64,000 nt of DNA from Trypanosoma brucei gambiense DAL972 (GCF_000210295.1 NC_026743.1:3100001-3164000), one strand, 5' to 3'; shown: positions 48,501-59,005, counted from the stretch's first letter. Program-made: numbers and translations. The notes: generated from the letters alone by a model not told the origin.

Positions 48501-50642
48501 TCACACGAGGCTGCGCAATCGCGCCACCTCCTTGGTATCCAAACCGAGGGTTTCGCTGCAGTACTCTGAGCGATGTAACACCTCCTGAAGAAACTCTCGA
48601 AGTCTGGCTGGGCTACCCCTCAACGAAACTGCCGTCGAGCCATCTCGACCGCCGACACGAACAATTCGCCAACGGTTAAGCAACCCGACAGCTGCGGTGA
48701 ATGCTGCACGGTCAAGTGCAGCAGCAGCATGTGTTCCCATGGACGAGGCAACATCCTCCAGCAAGTCAACGACGGTACGCACTACACCAGCTTCATGGCG
48801 GAGGTATACGTACGTAAGAAGTAAAAACATTTCCCGGGTACAGTAACCCAGTTCAACGAGTTTGCATTCGGAAAGCATATCATCAACTAAAAGCGCGTAA
48901 TTCCTGAGAGGTTTCACCGACCCTGCGCTTTTCCGATTCGCATTGGTAAATTCACCACGCCACAATGACTTCACTGCCTCTGGCGCAACACTAAAGACGG
49001 CACTACGGATATTTTGCGCAACTTTCAGTTTCGCCGAAGTTCTCTCAAACCACGACAAAAGTTTACCACAACTGGCACTGCTAAGGAGAGGAATTTCCCC
49101 TGAACACACTTCCCCAAAGACAGCAGAAACGGCAGTCATTACTCTTCCCGCCGTCGCACCAACGCTTCTCAGTTGCCCAGATAGCACCATGATACGCTGA
49201 GCGAAATGAACGTCACTCACAGATTGTTGCGGAGAACGTGCAACAGCAGACAACTCTGTGAGAACATATCCGGACATCTCAAGCATGGCTGTTTCCAGCA
49301 ACATCACCTCCGGTGGAGTTAGGTAACCGTTGACTTCTCCTTCCGGGCTCTGATCCTGCGCTACGCCTGCGCTTACGGCATCAAAACGCCACCCGGTAAA
49401 CGAATGTGAAGTGGTGCACCCTGAAGCACCCGAATCAGTCACAGATCTCACTTTTTTCAATCTTCCTCTCTTCGTATTTCTTGCCTTCACAGTATTCACC
49501 TTCAGTTCAAGTCGCTCTTTCACTTCCACTAGACACGCACGGGCGACGCAACTAACGCTCCATGGAAGCAAGGGGATACAACGTGCCTCACACGTTAGTC
49601 TACTTGACAAGCGCTTCTCGAGCTGCCGAATGTCTGGTGTTGACGATGTCATCACAAGAGACATTCCTCCCCCTTGACCATCACTTTCGTGCATAAGGCC
49701 AGAAAGCACATAGAGCAGTTGATCGCACCATACTCCAAAACGCTCAACGCGACGAATGCAAACAATGAGATTGGTTCCGTGTGTTCTCATTAGCAGAAGG
49801 GCACGCTGAAGTGCTGCGAGAGCACTCGACGCCCCTCCCATGGCGTAGGCGGTCGTCGACGTCACATGAAATGAATCATCATCTTCACTTGCACTTCCAT
49901 CATCAAGCAACTCATCGGGCACAGCTAACCGTGATCTCTTTCGGCCAACTTTACCATCTTTTTCATGTCCGCTTACCTTTAAATCCTTCGTAACACAGGA
50001 GCCTTGTTTCGTACGCGAGGGGCATTCGGCGTCAGTCTGCACAGCTCCTTCAGATATTTTGTCCAGCGCCATCAACTTGCCAAAGCCAAACAAACTTCCA
50101 AAATCAAACGTGCCCTTACTGAAAGAAGTATCAGCAGACCGTAAGCTTTTTGAGTTTGAGCTCCTCAAGAAAGTGAGCATCTGTTGCCCAATAGATCGAA
50201 GGGCGTCTTCGTCGCTATTAAGAACGTCACCGTCTAGGTACAAAACAAACGTATTGTTTCCCTCCATACAGTCTTGAGCAAGCAATCTTAGCAGACGGTG
50301 CGCGCCACAGCCCCGTGGCCCCCACAACATGTGACACGAGCGGTGGCCAAGGGCACATGAGGCCGCTACGGCACTACGTACGGAACGATATACAGCAAGA
50401 TGCATGCCAAGTTCGTCACGTCGTCCCGAAGGATCTTCTGCGGCATCACGTGTTGCCACACCATGGCGCTGTGGACTACGGCCACGCCTCGCAACCTCAA
50501 GAAAAGACTTACTCGTACTCGCTGTCAGCTGGGCAAGAACACGGCAGCACTGCACGGCTAATTGATGTTGCACCGTGGAAAGAAATGACCTCGTAAAACT
50601 ACAACACTCACCCCCACCACTTTCACACAATACTCCCTTCAT
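48501..50642 (-). CDS. ORC4: ORC4-like AAA+ ATPase of the origin recognition complex, 713 aa
   Basis: Read as the trypanosome ORC4 relative, which belongs to a diverged origin recognition complex with ORC1/CDC6. An AAA+ core is visible. The P-loop region is HMLWGPRGCGAHRLLRLLAQ at residues 104-123, followed by a strand-rich stretch with FVLYLDGDVLN and the Walker-B-like strand NLIVCIRRVERF. A sensor region MSLVMTSSTPDIRQLEKRLS follows with the ORC-type arginine-rich turn. A C-terminal helical/winged-helix part is expected after residue ~560 (EMFLLLTYVYLRHEAGVV). The P-loop lacks the invariant lysine (GAH in place of GKT/S), and the Walker B acidic pair is replaced by RRVE, so ATP hydrolysis is doubtful. 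A basic/acidic insert lies at about 200-260. The identification rests on fold pattern and on my memory of TbORC4. Confidence 0.75.
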   Translation of the reverse strand: MKGVLCESGGGECCSFTRSFLSTVQHQLAVQCCRVLAQLTASTSKSFLEVARRGRSPQRHGVATRDAAEDPSGRRDELGMHLAVYRSVRSAVAASCALGHRSCHMLWGPRGCGAHRLLRLLAQDCMEGNNTFVLYLDGDVLNSDEDALRSIGQQMLTFLRSSNSKSLRSADTSFSKGTFDFGSLFGFGKLMALDKISEGAVQTDAECPSRTKQGSCVTKDLKVSGHEKDGKVGRKRSRLAVPDELLDDGSASEDDDSFHVTSTTAYAMGGASSALAALQRALLLMRTHGTNLIVCIRRVERFGVWCDQLLYVLSGLMHESDGQGGGMSLVMTSSTPDIRQLEKRLSSRLTCEARCIPLLPWSVSCVARACLVEVKERLELKVNTVKARNTKRGRLKKVRSVTDSGASGCTTSHSFTGWRFDAVSAGVAQDQSPEGEVNGYLTPPEVMLLETAMLEMSGYVLTELSAVARSPQQSVSDVHFAQRIMVLSGQLRSVGATAGRVMTAVSAVFGEVCSGEIPLLSSASCGKLLSWFERTSAKLKVAQNIRSAVFSVAPEAVKSLWRGEFTNANRKSAGSVKPLRNYALLVDDMLSECKLVELGYCTREMFLLLTYVYLRHEAGVVRTVVDLLEDVASSMGTHAAAALDRAAFTAAVGLLNRWRIVRVGGRDGSTAVSLRGSPARLREFLQEVLHRSEYCSETLGLDTKEVARLRSLV

Positions 50643-51018
50643 GGAAAAAGAGTTTGGTAATTTTCCACCTAATTCATCAAAGAAATAATGAAATGAGAAT
50701 TATCACATTTCACATTAACACAATCCCGTAGATAAACAAAAAAGAGAGAAAATAAAGTAAAACACGAGCAACTTTAACGGCTAAACCGAAACCCAGTGGC
50801 TGTCATTCACCACCGCTCAACGCAAAATGCACCCTTCCCGACTTACGGTAGACGGCAAATAAAGTATCAGCAATATCATATGAATTAGAACAGTGCCCCA
50901 GGTAGATATTGCACCATGCCTCGTCCGTGTGGCAACTTAAAGTGCGACACGCAGCGGGCATATTAACAACCGAGCATTAACATAACCATAGCACATGTGT
51001 ACTTCAATATTCAGTTAA
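50643..51018. other. Spacer between ORC4 and the first direct repeat
   Basis: A candidate acceptor AG at 50670-50669 follows a pyrimidine-rich stretch and would give ORC4 a very short (~26 nt) 5' UTR. A second tract lies at about 50735-50760. No gene seen. Confidence 0.5.
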
Positions 51019-51848
51019 ACAACAAACACCTGGTGGCACAATAAGGAATATCACAGGGAAGAAACTAGAAGAAAGGAGAATAGACGGTGTGTACACAAGG
51101 CACCGACATACTCGCCTCGCCTCTTGGAAAGCCACCACCCACAACGCACCACCAAAAAGGCATGCCGTGGCTACGGGCCTCCTCAGAAATAGAAGGTAAC
51201 ACTGAAGAAACAGCAATGGGGGAAATTACTGCAGGTACGTGTCAGTCAAGTACAGCACTCTCGCTGAAAGCGTTGGTATCAATCAGCACTAAGTTGTCAC
51301 TCAGTCGCGCACTACAACTTCTGTCCTCATACACAGCCATGCAGCAGAACATCTCCGCCACATGTATCACCCCACAATGCATGCAAAGCACGGTGTGGGG
51401 CGGTTGTATGGGCGTCGATACAGCAACAGTGAATAAAGATGCAGCGTAAACACACATAGCAGGAAGGAGTTAGGGACGGTAAATGCCGGTACAATCAACA
51501 CCGCTGCTCAACATTTGTACACATTCAAGAGTCCTCATTGGGTGTGTCGGTCCGCCTGTCGTTAGACAGTTTCTCATCGTCGCAGCGGTGTCGTGCCCAT
51601 AACATGTCACATTTCGCATAGTCCAATGATCCAAGAGTCAAAAGAGAAGGGAAAAAAGAGTAACGAGGGGAAGAAGGGAGGAATCAGATAGATTGGTAAA
51701 CGCAAAGTTGGTTTCTCGCTCATGATGGGTCGTCAGTGCGCACTACAACTGCAGTCACATCACGCAGAGTAAACGGTATTGGAATATCTCCGCCTCCTGA
51801 AATCGCCCCACAACGATTTCTGCACATGTGAGGCGTTAGACAGAGACG
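51019..51848. repeat. Direct repeat, copy 1 (830 bp)
   Basis: Identical to 56928-57757 apart from three substitutions seen by eye (51079 A/G, 51414 G/A, 51776 G/C) and no indels; the offset is constantly 5909 bp. Both copies are in the same orientation and flank the 650-aa and PAP2 genes. The repeat contains a pyrimidine tract on the coding strand at about 51059-51078, so it may supply a trans-splice region. It is non-coding except for short frames (71 codons at 51242-51457, minus). Confidence 0.95.
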
Positions 51849-52352
51849 TTGCGCTGGATATCAGTGTAAAATAAGGACCATGTTGGCACGAAAAAGACAA
51901 GACAATGCAGTTGTCATGACATCTTTTCACTGATGCATCCCCTATTCGCATAACTGTTACGTAAACATAATCACACATTACTCATAACACAAGTTGCTAG
52001 GACAAGCGACTTCACTACACGGTGTTGCTACGGAAACATACCTCACTGTGCTAACATACACTGCATCAGAATGCGATTACATGCATCTCAGCGTCACCTG
52101 GAAATCTGGGATACAATCGCATCATACACTTGTCTAGTTTCGTAAGCAATGAGTTCTTGGTCACATACCACAGGTAATGTACTCTCTCAAATGAAAATAT
52201 TGTGATGAGCACCGCTCGAGTATTCTGCAATGATTCCGTTTGTCGACTCACAATGTGACGATGGAAAAGAATGAGGATATCAAGTTATTGCATTTTAGGT
52301 TTTCATGTCAACTAGAAAATCAGAGAGCCGACACCACATCCCCTCAGTATCT
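51849..52352. other. Spacer between repeat copy 1 and the 650-aa gene
   Basis: About 0.5 kb, presumed 3' UTR of the 650-aa gene. A/T-rich with no gene seen. Confidence 0.5.
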
Positions 52353-54305
52353 TTACGCAACTAGCTCCGTATCCATTGCCTTCACCGCCGGAATGCAATA
52401 TTCAAATGAAAGCAGAACAATACCAATATCCCACGCGTCGTCACAGGGCCCCAAGTTGTTTTCGTGTATAAACGGTAATTCACATTTTTGGTTCGGTATT
52501 TGTGAGGTGCGCTTGGAACGGCTCCGTCCAACTTCAATTAATCCCTCACAAACGCCAGGCTGTAGGTGAGAAGGTCCCGTTGCCATTTCACCACTGTTGA
52601 GTGAATAAGGTGTACGGTTAGTTTCTACAACATGTGGCATGTGTTGGTCCTCATTTCCGGGGATGCATAACGTTGCAGGGGAATCTTTTGCGTCTGCAAG
52701 TGGCGACAGTGCCTCACAATAGGGGAGAGGGTGACCACAGCACTCAATAAAACTGTTGATGAAGGAAGCCGCGGAGCACTTTGATGAAATAGATAAAAAT
52801 AAATCAATAACTTGCTTTAAGAAGTCACATTCGACTGAAGTTTGCTTGCAATGCTCACTGGACCAGGAGTACATCATTTCCACGGCTGCGTTGATTTCAA
52901 CAAAAAGTAAAGGTTTTTTATTTCGGTGAAGAGAGTCTGTTGAAGGTAATGAAACGCGACCAAAGTTTACCGCCACGTGCTGATGTGGAAATACACGCCA
53001 TTCCCCCAACTCTTGGAGAACAAAGATGACTCCTCCACAAAGAGGTCCTTCCTGCCGGGAAGCAGACACCACATTTTCCGTATTTCCATATTCGGGTATA
53101 AAGCATGCCCCCACAAGAGACTCATTGGAAATAGGGTATCTTTGCAACACCTCAGTTTCAGAAAGGACAAACCACGGAGGGCAGAGATGCAAGAAGAAAC
53201 CGCAACAGTCAAAGTGAAAAGGAAGATTGTGTACCGTGCCACCATGTCGCAAGCATAGTTTGCGTTCGGATATTTCGGTCATTGTGAACCAACAGCATGG
53301 CGTTGAAGCTAAGTGGATTTGGGAATCATCATTTTCCTCCATATCTTCATTGTCCATACGATTCTCAAGCTGTACAGGCTCTCCTGTAGCAGCCCAGTAG
53401 TTCAGGACCCGGCCTGCATGAAACGAAGAGTAATTAGCGGAATAACGTCTCTGATTTGCCCGATCACTGAAATCCACATTCATCAATGTGATATCCTCCT
53501 CAACATGAAATTGGTGAATGTCTTGCATTCGTGGAAGGAAATATTTTGAAAACGGTCCACGAAACGGAACAATCCATGCACGCCAATAACCAGTTGAATC
53601 AGAACTAGAAGCTGGCAGCTCTATCTCTGAGGAGGAAAAAATATCATCAAAAAACCATCCATCTTTCTCCCACACAATATGACCTGAATAAGGTGTCTCC
53701 ACAGCAGAAACTGTCGAGACAGACTCAGCAGCAAGTGATGGTTTGCTTTCCAATGCTGCTACCATATTCTGATCCATTGGATTTGATCCTTTAGACAGTT
53801 GGTGAAGAAACTGCAACCCTCCTTCGGTGCGTCGGAGCTCTTTCTGAAGCAAACGAGTCCTCATACAATCAGCAATATTCAGCCGCTGTTCGCAACGAAA
53901 GAGTTGAATAATGATTGGTGTCGGTGATGCACCGAGAACCTCCGGGGGTTCCACGCCAACCTTCGTAGTAGACAACAGCAATGACTGCGCGGAACTGCTC
54001 CCCACACACCAGTCACGCATTGATGGAACAGGGTTTGCTGAAATCGTGGGGTACCTGAAATTCCCGCCATTTATATAATTCAGAAGCGTTTCTTGCATCC
54101 CTTCCGGACAGTAGTAGCAAGGCGTAGCAGACAGAGGCAAAAGGGAATTCGGCGCCACGGTGGGACATCGTGTCTCTCCTGTTCTCTTAAGAAAATCTCT
54201 CCTCTTCCGCAATACAATATACCCCCATCGCAGCATCAGTCGAGGTAGACACGGAAATGCACTCCGCAGAGCCTCCCCCAAACTATGGAAGGAAATAAAT
54301 GTCAT
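52353..54305 (-). CDS. Hypothetical protein, 650 aa
   Basis: Not recognised. ATG at 54305. The protein looks globular rather than disordered: aromatic and Cys/His residues are frequent, especially in the middle (TPCCWFTMTEISERKLCLRH, then FHFDCCGFFLHLCPPWF), and could bind a metal or form a beta-rich core, but no known motif fits. A helical segment at about 130-175 (LFRCEQRLNIADCMRTRLLQ) and a Ser/Asp/Glu-rich stretch at about 220-240 stand out. There are no membrane segments. It is one of the two genes held between the 830-bp direct repeats. By eye its coding sequence is richer in A/T than that of its neighbours. Confidence 0.8.
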   Translation of the reverse strand: MTFISFHSLGEALRSAFPCLPRLMLRWGYIVLRKRRDFLKRTGETRCPTVAPNSLLPLSATPCYYCPEGMQETLLNYINGGNFRYPTISANPVPSMRDWCVGSSSAQSLLLSTTKVGVEPPEVLGASPTPIIIQLFRCEQRLNIADCMRTRLLQKELRRTEGGLQFLHQLSKGSNPMDQNMVAALESKPSLAAESVSTVSAVETPYSGHIVWEKDGWFFDDIFSSSEIELPASSSDSTGYWRAWIVPFRGPFSKYFLPRMQDIHQFHVEEDITLMNVDFSDRANQRRYSANYSSFHAGRVLNYWAATGEPVQLENRMDNEDMEENDDSQIHLASTPCCWFTMTEISERKLCLRHGGTVHNLPFHFDCCGFFLHLCPPWFVLSETEVLQRYPISNESLVGACFIPEYGNTENVVSASRQEGPLCGGVIFVLQELGEWRVFPHQHVAVNFGRVSLPSTDSLHRNKKPLLFVEINAAVEMMYSWSSEHCKQTSVECDFLKQVIDLFLSISSKCSAASFINSFIECCGHPLPYCEALSPLADAKDSPATLCIPGNEDQHMPHVVETNRTPYSLNSGEMATGPSHLQPGVCEGLIEVGRSRSKRTSQIPNQKCELPFIHENNLGPCDDAWDIGIVLLSFEYCIPAVKAMDTELVA

Positions 54306-55478
54306 TTACAGTGCAGAGGCCCCTTCCCCACCCTACTTGTGACAAGAACAGAACACATGCATCACACATGCAAAAGATAAAAATATATACGTCGACACAA
54401 AGTACCATATTATTAACAGCGCACATAATCATGAACTCATGAACGCAGCGATATTCATATCCTGCAAGAACAAAGAATATACCCAATGAAAAGGTATCAA
54501 TCATCTTTTGACTGGAACCAGGCTACTTTGATCCAACCCTATCAAACTGGTATGGGTAAAAACGTACCAGTTATTATGACACCGAGATAACACCAAGTAT
54601 TTGGGTGTTGATTATTTAGCCGTTCACACCAATCACCAATGGCAGAAGTCCGTAGAGTAACTGGCAAAACCAAATCAGTTGTGTTCACGCGTAGCATATA
54701 CACCATACCTTGCAACTAATAACGGTACCGATATGCCATTCACACTCACACATCCCACAGATTCTCCACGCTATCTGTCACCGCGCTTGGCACTTTCACA
54801 AGCTCCGTCTGCTTCGGCTATGCTACTTCAGTACTACTAATTGTACAAACATATTCCGTGGCGTATGCACACACACACACACGTGATAATCCTACTGAAA
54901 AGAGGCAGTGTGAAGAAGTAAAAACACCGATGAAAGCAATACACAAACAGCGAGTGGGGAAGGCGACCTAACCGAAAAGAAACATTAAAACGCACATTAA
55001 CTTTTTTCTAATGGAAAACAATGGGTATCATATCAATGGACGAAAATAATAAAAAAAGAATAACAATGCAGGGCAGTGAGCAGAACCACACAATGAGTCA
55101 AATGGGAATGCAGCAGCAGCCAGCCACGGTTGCAGCAAACATGTCGCCTCGATGTCTCAATCATAACCCACGCATGGTAGTCTGTGTTACCCTTGGGTTC
55201 ATACGCCCTCCTAAAGAAACAAGTTGTAAAATGTTATACTACGTCGGAAACTATTTATTATTATATCCACTCTCTCCACAGAACCAATCACTCTCTCGTT
55301 ATTAACACACTAAATTACGGAATAAAAGTTAGACACTAGTGTCACAGCGCTCTTCAGATGTTAAGGGGTTTCGATATTAGCAAATAGAATGGGGAGTAAA
55401 AAGAAAGTCAAACATATTAAATCATAAATAACAAATAACCAAATATGAGAAGAAGGGGAAGAATAAAGCATCATGTAC
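54306..55478. other. Intergenic spacer, 1.17 kb
   Basis: A short (CA)n run lies at about 54868-54882. Otherwise A/T-rich; it holds the 5' UTR of the 650-aa gene and the presumed 3' UTR of the PAP2 gene. No gene seen. Confidence 0.55.
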
Positions 55479-56471
55479 TCATTTAGTTATATCAGACAAC
55501 ACCTGCCCACCATGACGCCGCACGAAATCCAGACGGCGGGGCACCAGGAATGCCTTCCCTTTGCCAAGTCGGAAAAAGATGGCAACGGCAAGAAGCCCGC
55601 TTAGCATGCCAATAACGCTACCAGCCACTACATCACCGCTGTGGTGACGATTGTCGCGTAACCGTGACGCAGCAACGGCGCATGCAAAATAAATCGGCAG
55701 GAGACCAACGAGCGTGCGCCACACAGATGCACCACTGAAGGCACGCAGAACTGAAAGGAAGTACATAGCCATAGGCGTGAAAACGGAGAAGGCGCAACCG
55801 CTGTGACCTGAAGGGAAAGACCGTCTGCCTTCTGCAGCAACCTTGCACCAATCTTTAACTCTGGATGTCGAATTGTAACCTTCGCGTTCCAACCTAGCGA
55901 GGAAGTCGGGACGGAGCACACCAGCGTAAACCTTCAGAACTTCAACGATACAAAGGGCCAATACAACTGAGAAACCGTGCGCCACAACCCAATAATTAGC
56001 GGTTTCAAGGAACGTCATTAGCCGCTTTGAGCTGCCTTTGTTTTCTGTCGTAAATGACCCGTCAGGGCAGTTACCAGTACGTTCCGCGGCAGTATTATTA
56101 AACCCGTCGGATGATACCTCCAGCATCTCTACTGGAGCCCGCGATTCATCAGGGAGACGGTTAGACACATGTATATCCAAATACCACTCCCCTTTCGAGG
56201 CGAAAAGGGCACGTAAAAACTCCATTATGAAGTAAAATCCAATGGGCGCAACCTCCATTATAAGGAGAGTTAACACAGAAAATGTTGAGCTCTTTAGCTT
56301 GTAGCTTATAGTTGCATCGGTCCACGAAAAACCTCGGCAATACGGTTGAAGGGATTCCATCCACAGGCAAACGACGAATGCTATCCCAATTAGCAGAAAA
56401 TAGTCCAAAACGTGAAATACCTTACAGTAGTGCACAAACTTCGAACAGCACGTCCCGCTTTCGGTGGTCAT
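55479..56471 (-). CDS. PAP2-type lipid phosphate phosphatase, 330 aa
   Basis: Integral membrane enzyme that removes phosphate from phosphatidic acid or related lipid phosphates. All three catalytic motifs of the family are complete: K-x6-RP at residues 180-188 (KVYAGVLRP), PSGH at 220-223 and SR-x5-H-x3-D at 269-280 (SRLRDNRHHSGD), which supply the nucleophilic and acid/base histidines. About six hydrophobic segments flank them (for example VLDYFLLIGIAFVVCLW at about 21-37 and VIGMLSGLLAVAIFF near the end), as in eukaryotic lipid phosphate phosphatases. A hydrophilic loop at about 100-150 is longer than usual. ATG at 56471; a clean acceptor lies ~83 nt upstream. The gene lies in the 5.9-kb segment bounded by the direct repeats. 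Confidence 0.92.
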   Translation of the reverse strand: MTTESGTCCSKFVHYCKVFHVLDYFLLIGIAFVVCLWMESLQPYCRGFSWTDATISYKLKSSTFSVLTLLIMEVAPIGFYFIMEFLRALFASKGEWYLDIHVSNRLPDESRAPVEMLEVSSDGFNNTAAERTGNCPDGSFTTENKGSSKRLMTFLETANYWVVAHGFSVVLALCIVEVLKVYAGVLRPDFLARLEREGYNSTSRVKDWCKVAAEGRRSFPSGHSGCAFSVFTPMAMYFLSVLRAFSGASVWRTLVGLLPIYFACAVAASRLRDNRHHSGDVVAGSVIGMLSGLLAVAIFFRLGKGKAFLVPRRLDFVRRHGGQVLSDITK

Positions 56472-56927
56472 TTTCGCACTTCTTGAAATGATTAATTACT
56501 CCAGTGAACTACAACTTGTATCAGACACGGGGGAAAAGCAAAATGTAGAGAGCACTAAAGGAAGACAACAAACTCGGAAAGAAAATACCAGGCCAGAAAA
56601 TAGGAGGTCTTTCACAACCACCAACCAGCAAACATCACACAACCATACGGTCTGCAAATGCATTATTATGAAACTCAGTGCGCTGCGCCACATTGGCACG
56701 GTAACAAGAGGCACACAGCACAAAAAAAGACCATACCACACAACTGCCACCCACAATAACATCCACAAGCCGACAACACGGGGCTCAGCTTTAACGATAC
56801 TGACAAGTGCACTCCAGTAAGTGTAGTGATATTTTTCAAGAAGCATAACATAAGCCTCACTTCTACACCACCGGTAACGCGTGCAAATAAGCCTGGCGGT
56901 GAAACTCCAACACCAGTACGAGCAAGC
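56472..56927. other. Spacer between PAP2 and repeat copy 2
   Basis: The probable PAP2 5' UTR and acceptor lie at its left end. A long open minus-strand frame (56496-57125) without an early ATG runs through it; see the rejected list. Confidence 0.5.
56555..56587 (-). promoter_or_regulatory. Predicted spliced-leader acceptor for PAP2
   Basis: The coding strand reads TATTTTCTTTCC...TTGTCTTCCTTTAG with AG at 56556-56555, giving a 5' UTR of about 83 nt. Prediction only. Confidence 0.4.
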
Positions 56928-57757
56928 ACAACAAACACCTGGTGGCACAATAAGGAATATCACAGGGAAGAAACTAGAAGAAAGGAGGATAGACGGTGTG
57001 TACACAAGGCACCGACATACTCGCCTCGCCTCTTGGAAAGCCACCACCCACAACGCACCACCAAAAAGGCATGCCGTGGCTACGGGCCTCCTCAGAAATA
57101 GAAGGTAACACTGAAGAAACAGCAATGGGGGAAATTACTGCAGGTACGTGTCAGTCAAGTACAGCACTCTCGCTGAAAGCGTTGGTATCAATCAGCACTA
57201 AGTTGTCACTCAGTCGCGCACTACAACTTCTGTCCTCATACACAGCCATGCAGCAGAACATCTCCGCCACATGTATCACCCCACAATGCATGCAAAGCAC
57301 GGTGTGGGGCGGTTGTATGGGCATCGATACAGCAACAGTGAATAAAGATGCAGCGTAAACACACATAGCAGGAAGGAGTTAGGGACGGTAAATGCCGGTA
57401 CAATCAACACCGCTGCTCAACATTTGTACACATTCAAGAGTCCTCATTGGGTGTGTCGGTCCGCCTGTCGTTAGACAGTTTCTCATCGTCGCAGCGGTGT
57501 CGTGCCCATAACATGTCACATTTCGCATAGTCCAATGATCCAAGAGTCAAAAGAGAAGGGAAAAAAGAGTAACGAGGGGAAGAAGGGAGGAATCAGATAG
57601 ATTGGTAAACGCAAAGTTGGTTTCTCGCTCATGATGGGTCGTCAGTGCGCACTACAACTGCAGTCACATCACGCAGAGTAAACGCTATTGGAATATCTCC
57701 GCCTCCTGAAATCGCCCCACAACGATTTCTGCACATGTGAGGCGTTAGACAGAGACG
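56928..57757. repeat. Direct repeat, copy 2 (830 bp)
   Basis: Partner of 51019-51848, same orientation, 827 of 830 positions identical by eye, no gaps. Its right end cuts into a small reading frame (57629-57877) that is complete here and broken at copy 1. Confidence 0.95.
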
Positions 57758-57877
57758 GTAACCCGCAACAGCAGCTGCTGCAGGAAGAATGCATGTCCTC
57801 GGCCAGTACGGAATATTTATCACATTGGTTTCTATGACGGCCCACTTGGCGTTAACCGATTCTCCATCTAACACCAT
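57629..57877 (-). CDS. Candidate small protein, 82 aa, overlapping the repeat edge
   Basis: Not recognised. The ATG at 57877 opens 82 codons of balanced composition (MVLDGESVNAKWAVIETN ... RTDDPS). The last ~43 codons are inside the repeat and the first ~40 are in unique sequence. At copy 1 the same frame (ending at 51720) meets a TGA just past the repeat edge, so it lacks a start. In the shared part, the single base change within the frame (51776/57685) alters Pro to Ala. It could be a genuine small gene whose 3' half was duplicated, or a chance frame. No acceptor of good quality lies directly upstream. Confidence 0.35.
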   Translation of the reverse strand: MVLDGESVNAKWAVIETNVINIPYWPRTCILPAAAAVAGYRLCLTPHMCRNRCGAISGGGDIPIAFTLRDVTAVVVRTDDPS

Positions 57878-58668
57878 CGCCCTGGTGAGAAGGTTTTCTG
57901 TCTATTTTTCTTGGGTGATGAGTGATGAGCGTATTTTGGTACTGCCTTAGGTTTGTACATATGAAAAGAAATAACGAGGAAATAAAAACAAAGTTTTGAT
58001 TATCCTGCAGCATCAGTCTACTTCATTGCAGGCAGAAAACGCTCATTTACGTATGAACATATTCATATAATCCCCATCTTCAAGTACGCTTCCCACGCAC
58101 GCACACAAAGTGGTAAGTGGGAATGTACGAAAAGAGAAGAATGGAAGAATAATACTTTAAATACCCAGTCGCACTTGCGGACACCCTCTAACGATCCCAG
58201 CGGGAACGGTTGAGGTGGCACATACAGGATAATTAGCATAATCAAATATGGAAAAAAAAAAAGAAAAGTAAAAGGGACAGAGCACGGTAGAAACAAAAAA
58301 AGAAAGCAACTCCGTACATCTTCTGTTTTTTTTTCACTGCCAAAGCAGGACCGCTCTGTGCCACACACTGGCAAAACAAAAGCGGAAAATGTGGAGGGGA
58401 AAAGGACAGGATGAAAGGTAATAAAAAAAAGTAAATTGAAGAAACGTGTCGCATGAGATAAAAAAGGAGATATAACGTCCCTCTTTTATAATCGGTGGCA
58501 TTGCTGCTTTGGTCTTTTTTATGGCTGAGCTGATTCATACCGCCCCGAGTTTGCTCTTTGTGACATTGTGAAGAGGAGTTGCCAGTTAAGGTCCACACAA
58601 CACCGTCACCTACGGTAGCAAGTAGAAACTGCAAACCCACACACACCTGGGGGTGGGGAATTTAAAAA

Positions 58669-58688
58669 ATAATAATAATAATAATAAT
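58669..58688. repeat. AAT trinucleotide microsatellite
   Basis: About seven AAT units, directly readable. Confidence 0.9.
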
Positions 58689-58945
58689 TGTAAAACGAAG
58701 TAAGGCATCTCTCGTATAGCCGCAGCCGCCATTACGAGCACAGGGAAGGTAGACATTTGCTCACGCTGCAGGCAGTAAGTTATCATATAAATAAATCAAG
58801 AAAAAAATTACGCAAGGGGGGATGCACTCATTCCCTTCCGGACACGGAACAGAGAATTGAAGAAACAGGTGTGTAAGTAAAACACAAAAAATAAGGTACC
58901 ACATAGCACGGTGGATTAACCAAAGGACTAAAAGAAAGAAGTTGT

Positions 58946-58946
<1 letters not shown>

Positions 58947-59005
<59 letters not shown>
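58947..59005. repeat. Compound (CA)18(TA)11 microsatellite
   Basis: Eighteen CA units run directly into about eleven TA units, directly readable. Likely length-variable between strains. Confidence 0.95.

Noticed and set aside
56496..57125. 209-codon minus-strand frame directly upstream of PAP2, very hydrophobic, partly inside repeat copy 2
   Set aside because: It begins with TTG and has no ATG for ~90 codons, and it overlaps the predicted PAP2 splice acceptor. Its Leu/Val/Cys/Trp-rich content is what pyrimidine/GT-rich non-coding DNA yields. At copy 1 the frame ends soon after the repeat.
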